DNA of 27,717 bases. It comes from Oceanospirillaceae bacterium UBA7410. Lineage in GTDB: Bacteria; Pseudomonadota; Gammaproteobacteria; Pseudomonadales; Balneatricaceae. Both the position numbers and the translations under genes were made by a program. A model generated the notes under the pieces. That model was not told the origin of the DNA. It searched no databases and saw only the letters and a list, made by a program, of their open reading frames with translations. Positions 8,623-15,397 of this stretch are shown here, one piece after another (the first letter of the stretch is position 1; the number at the start of each line of letters is the position of its first letter). The stretch spans positions 1,464 through 29,180 of the forward strand of contig DKMQ01000021.1 in the NCBI GenBank assembly GCA_002470565.1. The letters run 5' to 3'.

Positions 8623-8982
8623 ATGGACACAGTATATGTACATGGTTTAGCCGTAGACACAGTGATTGGTATTTTTGACTGGGAGCGTGAAATCCGTCAA
8701 AAGGTTGTGCTAGATGTAGAAATGGCTGTAGACATTAGTGCATCTGCTGCTACCGAAGATATCGACCGCACTGTTAGCTACAAGGACGTGTCAGACAGGC
8801 TAACGCAGTTTGTAGAACAAAGTGAATTTTTACTAGTAGAGACTATGGCAGAAGAAATAGCTGCATTAATTTTGGCTGAATTTCCTGTGCCTTTTGTACG
8901 CATCAAATTAGGTAAGCCTGATGCCATTGCCAATGCTATGGATGTGGGTGTGATGATTGAACGTGGTAAAAAGCCAGCCTGA
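8623..8982 (+). CDS. folB: Dihydroneopterin aldolase
   Basis: The 119-residue protein matches E. coli FolB along its whole length: MDTVYVHGLAVDTVIGIFDWE, 'QKVVLDVEMA', 'TVSYKDVSDRLTQFVE', 'LLVETMAEEIAALIL' and 'VRIKLGKPDAIANAMDVGVMIERG'. It converts 7,8-dihydroneopterin to 6-hydroxymethyl-dihydropterin and glycolaldehyde in folate synthesis. The substrate-anchoring Glu (E73, in LVE) and the catalytic Lys (K98, in LGKP) are present. A GAGAG ribosome-binding site precedes the ATG. Its stop overlaps the folK start by one base (TGATG), so the two are translationally coupled and act in consecutive folate steps. Confidence 0.96.
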   Translation: MDTVYVHGLAVDTVIGIFDWEREIRQKVVLDVEMAVDISASAATEDIDRTVSYKDVSDRLTQFVEQSEFLLVETMAEEIAALILAEFPVPFVRIKLGKPDAIANAMDVGVMIERGKKPA

Positions 8983-9470
8983 TGACGTATGTGTATTTAG
9001 GCCTAGGAGCTAACATACAGCCACATGCTAGCCTTCAAGCAGGGGTAGCTGAACTAACAAAGACATTTGGTAATGTGCAGCGCTCACCTGTCTATATTGC
9101 CCAAGCTGTGGGTATGGATGGGCCAGATTTTCTCAATATGGCGGTTGGTTTTGAATGCCCATTAACCCACATAGAGTTAATGTCATGGATACGTGCTACA
9201 GAAACCAAACACGGCCGCCAAAGGCCTTCAGGCTTGCAGCATAAGCCTACAAGTCATGGCTTAGATATGGACTTATTGTTGTTTGGTGATTTAGTAGATG
9301 AAGATAATAAAGTGCCACGGCCAGATATTCTAACTTGCGCTTATGTATTGCAGCCTCTAACAGACATTGCCGCTCACGTTATCCATCCTACAAAAGCTAA
9401 AAGCATACAGCAGCTTTATAATGCGTATGACTTTAAGCATACCTTAAGGCTTACTAAAATTTCGTTTTAG
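8982..9470 (+). CDS. folK: FolK-like hydroxymethyldihydropterin pyrophosphokinase
   Basis: FolK transfers pyrophosphate from ATP to 6-hydroxymethyl-dihydropterin, the step after FolB. The 162-residue protein has the family start (VYLGLGANIQPHASLQAG), the 'GPDFLNMAVGFEC' strand, the metal-binding pair of Asp in GLDMDLLLFGD, and the 'YVLQPLTDIA' end segment. It departs from the E. coli pattern at the catalytic loop: the usual W-GPR-TLDLD becomes KPTSHGLDMD, so the Arg before the Asp pair (E. coli R92) is replaced by His, and the loop is a few residues longer. It may be a divergent FolK or a paralogue, as Pseudomonas also keeps a second copy elsewhere. Start codon coupled to folB. Confidence 0.85.
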   Translation: MTYVYLGLGANIQPHASLQAGVAELTKTFGNVQRSPVYIAQAVGMDGPDFLNMAVGFECPLTHIELMSWIRATETKHGRQRPSGLQHKPTSHGLDMDLLLFGDLVDEDNKVPRPDILTCAYVLQPLTDIAAHVIHPTKAKSIQQLYNAYDFKHTLRLTKISF

Positions 9471-9480
9471 TGTCGAGCAC

Positions 9481-10605
9481 CTAACCTTGAAGAATAGAAT
9501 CTATTTGAGCTTTTTTGAGCGCCTCACCTAAGGCTTTTCCTGTAAAACCTTGTGCCATTAGTGCAACAGGTTTTACGCTTTGGATACGTGCTAAATCTGC
9601 AAGAATATGTTGCTTTGGAGACTGCCAGCCAAACAGGGGCTCTTGTGTACGTGTTATGGCTTCACAAAGACTAAGTAGCTGATCCAATAAATCAGTGTGA
9701 CGCAAAAGGCCAAGATTACTAAGCATTTGGTGCTTTTGGGAAGCATCAAGCTCGGTGTATGCACGCAGTTGCCTTTGGTAGTTACTAGTGGCTAGAGCTA
9801 AATTCTTGGGGTCATTGGGTATTTTTATTTGTGCAGCAAGGTCTTCTATCTGTGGCTTATTAAGCTGATAAAGTAATCCTGTTAAGCGGATGTGGGCGTT
9901 ATTTTCTGGTTCACTTAGGCGCTTTAGCGTATTGAGTGCTTGTGGTTTGCGGTTGAGTAATTCGGCCAATGCAGGCATCAACACCTGGAGTGCTCCACAA
10001 GCTTCCAATACTTCAAAATAAACCCATGGACTTCTACTGTTAAGCGCTTTGTGAGTTTCTTGCCAGATGCGTTCTTTAGCCAGTGTAGTGAGTTCACCAG
10101 AGTGAGTTATATCTGCGAGCAAAGCCTTGGTTTGGCTGGCAATACTAAAACCTAGATGATGCAGGTGGGCTGCAAATCGTGCTGTGCGTAATACGCGCAA
10201 CGGGTCTTCACTAAAGGCTTGAGATACATGGCGTAAGAGTTTTGCTTGTATGTCTTGCTGGCCGCCATAGGGGTCTATTAGTTGACCATCTGGAGCTTGG
10301 GCAATAGCATTAATAGTAAGGTCGCGGCGCAGTAAATCTTCTTCTAATGTCACCTGTGATGTCGCGTGTACTTGAAAACCAGTATAACCTTGGCCAGCTT
10401 TTCGCTCGGTGCGAGCTAGGGCGTATTCTTCTTTGCTTTGGGGGTGTAAAAATACTGGGAAATCTTTACCCACTTGAGTGTATCCAAGGGCGAGTAAAGC
10501 TTCAGGAGTGCTGCCTACCACTACATAGTCGCGTTCGTGTACCGCAAGGCCAAGTAGAGTGTCACGTACAGCACCACCAACTAAGTATGTATTACTAGTG
10601 GCCAT
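9481..10605 (-). CDS. cca: CCA-adding tRNA nucleotidyltransferase lacking the HD domain
   Basis: Adds or repairs the 3'-CCA end of tRNAs. The N-terminal half matches E. coli Cca closely: TYLVGGAVRDTLLG, the metal-binding ERDYVVVG (E24 and D26 in place of the usual DxD), 'QVGKDFPVFLHPQSKEEYALARTERK', 'EEDLLRRDLTINAIA', 'DPYGGQQDI' and 'EDPLRVLRTARFAA' (nucleotide-recognition region). After about residue 215 the segment that in E. coli carries the HD phosphohydrolase motif (HxH...HD) is absent; the protein is 374 rather than 412 residues and no HD pair is visible. So 2',3'-cyclic phosphodiesterase activity is not expected. It starts 12 bases after glpE and is convergent with folK, the stops being 10 bases apart. 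Confidence 0.95.
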   Translation of the reverse strand: MATSNTYLVGGAVRDTLLGLAVHERDYVVVGSTPEALLALGYTQVGKDFPVFLHPQSKEEYALARTERKAGQGYTGFQVHATSQVTLEEDLLRRDLTINAIAQAPDGQLIDPYGGQQDIQAKLLRHVSQAFSEDPLRVLRTARFAAHLHHLGFSIASQTKALLADITHSGELTTLAKERIWQETHKALNSRSPWVYFEVLEACGALQVLMPALAELLNRKPQALNTLKRLSEPENNAHIRLTGLLYQLNKPQIEDLAAQIKIPNDPKNLALATSNYQRQLRAYTELDASQKHQMLSNLGLLRHTDLLDQLLSLCEAITRTQEPLFGWQSPKQHILADLARIQSVKPVALMAQGFTGKALGEALKKAQIDSILQG

Positions 10606-10617
10606 AACAGCATTCTC

Positions 10618-10938
10618 TTATATTGAATTACAGTGTTCAGGGTGAGCAACGCTATATGCAGTGTAGCCTCCCGTTAAGCTGTACACTTCGTCAAAGCCTT
10701 GTTGGGCTAAAAAACCTGCAGCTTGGATAGAGCTAATGCCGTGGTAACAACAAACGATGATGGGTTTGTCTAAGTCGGCTTCTCGTAAGAATGTAGGCAG
10801 GGTTTCGTTATCAATGCGAGTGCTGTTTTTTATGTGGCTTAGTTGATAGCTATTTATGTCGCGAATATCTACTAGGTAAGCTCCTTGATTAACTTTGTCC
10901 ATAACATCAGCTGGGGCAATTGAAATAACTTCAGACAT
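10618..10938 (-). CDS. glpE: Thiosulfate sulfurtransferase (rhodanese)
   Basis: A single rhodanese domain of 106 residues. It has the LVDIRDINSYQLSHI entry motif, the active-site loop CCYHGISS with catalytic C64, and the closing 'VYSLTGGYTAY'. This matches E. coli GlpE in length and in the CYHG.SS loop. GlpE moves sulfane sulfur from thiosulfate to cyanide or thioredoxin-like acceptors in the cytoplasm; its physiological acceptor is uncertain. The gene lies between apaH and cca, the position it holds in Pseudomonas, rather than with glpG and glpR as in E. coli. Confidence 0.93.
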   Translation of the reverse strand: MSEVISIAPADVMDKVNQGAYLVDIRDINSYQLSHIKNSTRIDNETLPTFLREADLDKPIIVCCYHGISSIQAAGFLAQQGFDEVYSLTGGYTAYSVAHPEHCNSI

Positions 10939-11002
10939 ATTTGATTCCTATATAATAAGCTCAGCAGTGTAGTGTTTGTAGGGTATTTGTGCAATATGCT
11001 GC

Positions 11003-11809
11003 TTAGCATCCTATGCTAAAACAGTGGCCGTCATCTAAGCGTATTAATTTAAGTCTACCACCCCAAACACAACCCATATCCAAATTAATAATATGTTCTT
11101 TGCCAGTTTCGCCTTGCAGCGCTGCCCAATGTCCAAATACTTGTCTTGAAGTCACTGCGTTTGGTAAATCGAACCAAGGTAAAAGTAACGATGGGTCATC
11201 GGTGCTAGCATCTGGTTTTCCACTATAGGTTAGGTTTAGCCTGCCTTGTGAAGTGATAAAGCGCATACGAGTGAAGTAGTTGGTTATGCAGCGAAAGCGA
11301 TCCATTCCTGCAAGGCTATCGTGCCAAAGGTCAGGTTGGTTGCCATACATAGCGGCAAAAAATGAGGTGGCCTTATCGCTTTGTAATACATTTTGTAGCT
11401 CTTGGGCATGTGCTTGTGCTTGCTGCAAGTTCCAGCAAGGTGGCACTCCTGCGTGGGTCATTACCGTGTCAAACTCAGCGTCATAGTGCAGCAGTGGTTG
11501 TGCTTGTAACCAAGCTAACAATGGTGTGCGGTCGTGCGCTGCCAAAATAGGGTATAGCGTATCGCTAGACTTCAATTGCGCGTCTTTACTGTTTAGAGCG
11601 AGAAGGTGGAGATCGTGATTACCAAGTACCACCTTACTTTGATGGCCTAGAGATTTAATAAAGCGCAGCGTTTCCAGTGAGCTTGGGCCACGATTAACTA
11701 AATCACCGGCAACCCAAAGAGTGTCTGCAGATGAAAAGCCTACTTTGCTTAACAAGGCCTTTAAGGCGTCTAAACAGCCTTGAATATCACCTACTGCGTA
11801 GCTGGCCAT
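11003..11809 (-). CDS. apaH: Symmetrical bis(5'-nucleosyl)-tetraphosphatase
   Basis: ApaH hydrolyses Ap4A symmetrically to two ADP and also removes Np4 caps from RNA. The calcineurin-like metallophosphatase motifs are intact: YAVGDIQGC (D8), 'VAGDLVNRGP' (D36), 'VLGNHDLHLL' (N64, H65, D66), then 'DTVMTHAGVPP' and, near the C-terminus, 'VFGHWAALQG' and 'NLDMGCVWGGRL'. The 268-residue length is near the E. coli 280. It follows apaG by 12 bases in the conserved lptD-surA-pdxA-rsmA-apaG-apaH block. Confidence 0.97.
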   Translation of the reverse strand: MASYAVGDIQGCLDALKALLSKVGFSSADTLWVAGDLVNRGPSSLETLRFIKSLGHQSKVVLGNHDLHLLALNSKDAQLKSSDTLYPILAAHDRTPLLAWLQAQPLLHYDAEFDTVMTHAGVPPCWNLQQAQAHAQELQNVLQSDKATSFFAAMYGNQPDLWHDSLAGMDRFRCITNYFTRMRFITSQGRLNLTYSGKPDASTDDPSLLLPWFDLPNAVTSRQVFGHWAALQGETGKEHIINLDMGCVWGGRLKLIRLDDGHCFSIGC

Positions 11810-11821
11810 TGCGCTATTTTA

Positions 11822-12232
11822 CTAATGTAAGGCGTTGGGAGAAGAGAGGGTGAATGAGGGTATGGGAGTATTGAACTCTTGGCCATCAGCACCCATCATG
11901 CCATAAAAGCCAGTCATGCTACCCACTTTGGTTTCTAATACAGTGCCACTTGTGTATTGATGCTTCTGTCCAGCTTCTATGAATGGCTGCTGGCCTACAA
12001 TACCCTCACCGGAAACTTCTTGAATTTTCCCATCGCCGTCTGTAATCACCCATTTTCGGCTTAAAAGCTGTGCGGCTTGATGCCCGGTATTGGTGATGGT
12101 TATTCTGTAGGCGAACACGTAACGATTACGACTAGGTTCCGACTGATCTGCAAGAAACTCTGTTTGTACAACCACATTAAAGCCATGGGTTGGGTCGGTA
12201 TCTGTGTTTGTTGTGATGTTTGAGGTGCTCAT
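11822..12232 (-). CDS. apaG: ApaG (Co2+/Mg2+ efflux-associated protein)
   Basis: A 136-residue single-domain beta-sandwich protein with the ApaG signatures FVFAYRITITNTG-like (here YVFAYRITITNTGHQAAQLL), 'RKWVITDGDGKIQEVSGEGIVGQQP' and 'YTSGTVLETKVGSMTGFYGM'. ApaG proteins have an immunoglobulin/FN3-like fold; mutants affect cobalt resistance and Mg efflux, but the molecular role is unclear. The N-terminal 15 residues are Thr/Asn-rich. It lies 9 bases after rsmA and 12 before apaH, as in Enterobacteria and Pseudomonas, so it is certainly part of the same operon. Confidence 0.95.
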   Translation of the reverse strand: MSTSNITTNTDTDPTHGFNVVVQTEFLADQSEPSRNRYVFAYRITITNTGHQAAQLLSRKWVITDGDGKIQEVSGEGIVGQQPFIEAGQKHQYTSGTVLETKVGSMTGFYGMMGADGQEFNTPIPSFTLSSPNALH

Positions 12233-12241
12233 GGGACGGCC

Positions 12242-13096
12242 CTAGCTTGGTGTTTGTGTCAATAAATTACTAATAGCAACAAATTCGCTTACGTTTAGAC
12301 GCTCAGGGCGAATGCTAGGGTCTATACCTAAACTTTGCAACTGCTGGTCATTAGCGATGCCTTTAAGATTGTTGCGCAAGGTTTTACGACGCTGAGCAAA
12401 GCCACTTTTTACTAACTGTTCAAAATGCTTAAAATCATGTGCCACGCAAGGTAGCTTGCTATAAGGTGCCATGCGTACTATGGCTGAGTCTACCTTTGGT
12501 CTTGGGTCAAAGGCTTCTGGTGGCACTTCAAATAAATGGTCTACGCGGCAAAAATATTGTGCCATGATGCTTAGGCGGCCATAATTATTAGTGCCAGCTC
12601 CAGCCGCTAAGCGCAATACTACTTCCTTTTGTAGCATAAAATGCATGTCTTCAATAAGGTCTGTGTAGCTAAGTAAATGGAAGATCAGTGGGGTAGATAT
12701 GTTGTAAGGTAGGTTGCCTACTATGCGCAGTAATTGCTTGCCCTTACCTTTGTCTTGGGTCGCAGAATCGGGTGTTTTAGATTGCTCAATATTTAAGCTA
12801 GAAAAATCAAATTGTAACGCATCAGCTTCGTGAATGCGTAAATTGCTGCCATAGCTGGCAAAGGAAATACGCAGATGAGGTAACAAGTCGCGATCCAGCT
12901 CTACTACATCCAAATGACCAGCGCTTGCCAATAAATGTTCTGTAATTGCGCCAAGGCCTGGCCCTATTTCAACAATCTTTTGCTCTGGTTTTGGCCGAAT
13001 GCACGCCACTATATGACGGATGATACCTTGATCATGTAAAAAGTTTTGACCAAATCTTTTGCGTGCTTGGTGTTTTCTTGGGGTCTGACTGGCCAT
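12242..13096 (-). CDS. rsmA: 16S rRNA (A1518/A1519) dimethyltransferase
   Basis: RsmA (KsgA) dimethylates two adjacent adenosines in helix 45 of 16S rRNA late in 30S assembly. Motifs seen are RKRFGQNFLHDQGIIRHI at the N-terminus, the SAM-binding 'VEIGPGLGAITEHLL', 'VVELDRDL', the catalytic NLPYNIS, then 'MLQKEVVLRLAA', 'PPEAFDPRPKVDSAIV' and 'FAQRRKTLRNNLK'. The reading frame is open to 13147, but the ATG at 13096 gives the family N-terminus (284 residues) and avoids overlapping pdxA, leaving a 22-base gap. A slightly longer than usual loop (Ser/Lys-rich, just before LLRIVGNLPYN) is present. Part of the conserved lptD-apaH block. Confidence 0.96.
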   Translation of the reverse strand: MASQTPRKHQARKRFGQNFLHDQGIIRHIVACIRPKPEQKIVEIGPGLGAITEHLLASAGHLDVVELDRDLLPHLRISFASYGSNLRIHEADALQFDFSSLNIEQSKTPDSATQDKGKGKQLLRIVGNLPYNISTPLIFHLLSYTDLIEDMHFMLQKEVVLRLAAGAGTNNYGRLSIMAQYFCRVDHLFEVPPEAFDPRPKVDSAIVRMAPYSKLPCVAHDFKHFEQLVKSGFAQRRKTLRNNLKGIANDQQLQSLGIDPSIRPERLNVSEFVAISNLLTQTPS

Positions 13097-13118
13097 AAAA
13101 ATCTCGTAAGTGGGCGAC

Positions 13119-14108
13119 CTAAATATGAAGGCAAAGTTGTAATGCACTTTCAGTAGCTTTTAATAAACTGCTGCTTCTGGCTTTGCCAGTGCCAGCTAAA
13201 TCTATAGCAGTGCCGTGATCTACTGAAGTGCGAATGATGGGTAGGCCCAAAGTAATGTTTACAGCATCACCAAAGCCTGCGTATTTTAGCACGGGTAGGC
13301 CTTGATCGTGATACATAGCTAGCACTACATCTGCTTTTGCTAAGTTATCTGGGTTAAATAAAGTATCCGCTGGCAGCGGGCCAACAAGGTTGAGCCCTTG
13401 GCTTCGCAATCGCTCTAAAGTAGGAATGATGATGTCTAATTCTTCTTTTCCTAAATGCCCGTCTTCTCCAGCATGTGGGTTAAGACCACACACATAAATA
13501 CATGGATTTTCAATACCAAACTTATGGGTCAATTCAGCGTCAATAATACCGATGGTTTGGCTAAGTAGCTCCGGCGTAATAGCTGCAGCTACGTCTTTTA
13601 GAGGCAAATGTGTAGTGGCTAAGGTAACGCGCATCGCATCACACGCGAGCATCATCACTACTTGATCTACCCTGCACCTAGCTTGTAAATACTCTGTGTG
13701 CCCACTAAATGCAGTGCCTGATTCGTTGATAATGCCTTTGTGCACAGGTGCTGTAACCATCGCGTGCGCTTGGCCTGCTAAACAAGCATCACAAGCAATA
13801 TTTAAAGTGTTTAAAACGTAGGAGCTATTGTCAGCATCTAAGTGGTGTGGCCGGCTTTCAACCTTTAAAGGCACGTGTAGTACCTTAAGCTGATTTGTAG
13901 CAGTGGATGTAATGGGATCTTTAAGGCTTATCTGGCAAAAATCGATCTGTAAACCAAGTAGTGAGGCACGATCTAGCAGCAGGCCTAAATCTGCCACAAT
14001 CACAATTTCAGTATTTGCTAAAGCAAGGCTAGGTTGGCCAGCTAGACTTAAGCATAGGTCTGGCCCAATACCTGCAGGCTCTCCTGCAGTAATCAATAAT
14101 CTTCGCAT
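13119..14108 (-). CDS. pdxA: 4-hydroxythreonine-4-phosphate dehydrogenase
   Basis: PdxA oxidises 4-phosphohydroxy-L-threonine in the DXP-dependent vitamin B6 pathway. The protein is 329 residues, the E. coli length. Visible motifs are ITAGEPAGIGPDLCL, 'TAPVHKGIINESG', the metal-site His in 'FSGHTEYLQ', 'LATTHLPLKDV', 'CGLNPHAGEDGHLGKEE', 'GPLPADTLF' and 'AMYHDQGLPVLKY', followed by the 'VDHGTAIDLAGTG' nucleotide-site end. It begins 2 bases after surA and is followed by rsmA in the conserved order. Confidence 0.97.
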   Translation of the reverse strand: MRRLLITAGEPAGIGPDLCLSLAGQPSLALANTEIVIVADLGLLLDRASLLGLQIDFCQISLKDPITSTATNQLKVLHVPLKVESRPHHLDADNSSYVLNTLNIACDACLAGQAHAMVTAPVHKGIINESGTAFSGHTEYLQARCRVDQVVMMLACDAMRVTLATTHLPLKDVAAAITPELLSQTIGIIDAELTHKFGIENPCIYVCGLNPHAGEDGHLGKEELDIIIPTLERLRSQGLNLVGPLPADTLFNPDNLAKADVVLAMYHDQGLPVLKYAGFGDAVNITLGLPIIRTSVDHGTAIDLAGTGKARSSSLLKATESALQLCLHI

Positions 14109-14110
14109 AA

Positions 14111-15397
14111 TTAGCGAATCTCTATGTAGGCTTGGTTGCGAATGTCACGTAGCCAATTTTCTAGTTCGTTAGCAAATTTGCTATCTATAATGGCTTGTTT
14201 GGCTTGGAAGCGCAGGTTAGCTTGACCAATGTCTTTGGTTCTGCGCTCTACTGCTTGTAATAGATGCCAGCCGTTGGTGCTTTTTATAGGCGGACTTAGC
14301 TGTGATATATCAAGCTGATCCAAAGCTTTTTGCAACACTTGAGGAAGTTGGTTGTCATTGAGCCAGCCCAAGTCACCACCGCTGGGTGCTGAATTTGCAT
14401 CGTCGCTAAAGGTGCGCGCTAGGTCATAAAAGTCTGCCCCGTTGGCCAAGCGTTGGTGCAACTCATTAATGAGTGCTTGTGCTTGGGTGCTTGAGCGAAT
14501 TTCATTAGGCAGTATGAGTATATGGTTAGCTCTTGTTTGAGACACAGATTGGATGCTCACGCCGCGTTTGTTGATTAAAGTGATAATGTGAAAACCACTG
14601 CTATTGCGGATAGGTTCACTCACTTCACCAATATCCATTTGTTTAATAGGGCTAGCAAATAGGGCGGGTAATTGGCTACCTTTACGCCAGCCCAAGGTAC
14701 CACCTTTGAGAGCGTTTGAAGCGTCTGAGTATGTAGCAGCGACACTAGCAAATAGTGTGCCTTGTGCTAAAGCGCTGTTGATTTGGTCAAGTTTTTGTTG
14801 AGCTTCTGTTAGCTCTTGAGCATTAGGCTGCTCACTCAAGCCCACTAAAATGTGGCCAATTTCATACTCTTTTTCGGCAAGTTTCTGGCCTTGGGTTGAA
14901 GCTAAATAACGATCTATTTCGTATTCGCTGACATCAATACGACGATTAACAGACGTTTTTTGTACCTCATTAATAGTCATCTCTTGGCGAATTTTTTCCT
15001 TAAATTGCGCCATGGTCTCACCACCGTCATTAACAGCTTGTTCAAGCTGATCCATGGATAGCTGATTATTTTTTGCAATGCGTCCTATAGCCGAATTTAA
15101 TGCAGTCTCAGAAATATAAATGCCTTTTTGAGCGGCTATTTGTAACTGTAAGTTTTCTATAATCAGCTGGTCTAATACTTGGCTTGTCAGTGCTTCTATG
15201 TCAGACACGTTGGTATTGCTTTTAGCAAGCTGTTGTTGCACTTTGACAAGTCGAGTTGATACGTCGCTTTGCAACACAAGATCATCGTCTATGATGGCAG
15301 CAATGCTATCAATTTGGGTCGCAGCAAAGGCTGAGATAGGTAATATCAAGCTTGCAACTAAGCTTAGGCGCGTGCCCCATTTACTGAGTGTATTCAT
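14111..15397 (-). CDS. surA: Periplasmic chaperone / peptidyl-prolyl isomerase
   Basis: SurA escorts unfolded outer-membrane proteins, including LptD, across the periplasm. The protein has 428 residues, the E. coli length. It has a signal peptide (residues 1-25, WGTRLSLVASLILPISAFA before ATQID), the SurA N-terminal chaperone domain (IAAIIDDDLVLQSDVSTRL; about 28-165), and two parvulin domains (about 175-278, EIGHILVGL...GFHIITL; about 287-388, RANHILILP...GWHLLQAVE), then the C-terminal helix. Its start overlaps the end of lptD by 17 bases, tying production of the chaperone to one of its main clients. Confidence 0.97.
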   Translation of the reverse strand: MNTLSKWGTRLSLVASLILPISAFAATQIDSIAAIIDDDLVLQSDVSTRLVKVQQQLAKSNTNVSDIEALTSQVLDQLIIENLQLQIAAQKGIYISETALNSAIGRIAKNNQLSMDQLEQAVNDGGETMAQFKEKIRQEMTINEVQKTSVNRRIDVSEYEIDRYLASTQGQKLAEKEYEIGHILVGLSEQPNAQELTEAQQKLDQINSALAQGTLFASVAATYSDASNALKGGTLGWRKGSQLPALFASPIKQMDIGEVSEPIRNSSGFHIITLINKRGVSIQSVSQTRANHILILPNEIRSSTQAQALINELHQRLANGADFYDLARTFSDDANSAPSGGDLGWLNDNQLPQVLQKALDQLDISQLSPPIKSTNGWHLLQAVERRTKDIGQANLRFQAKQAIIDSKFANELENWLRDIRNQAYIEIR

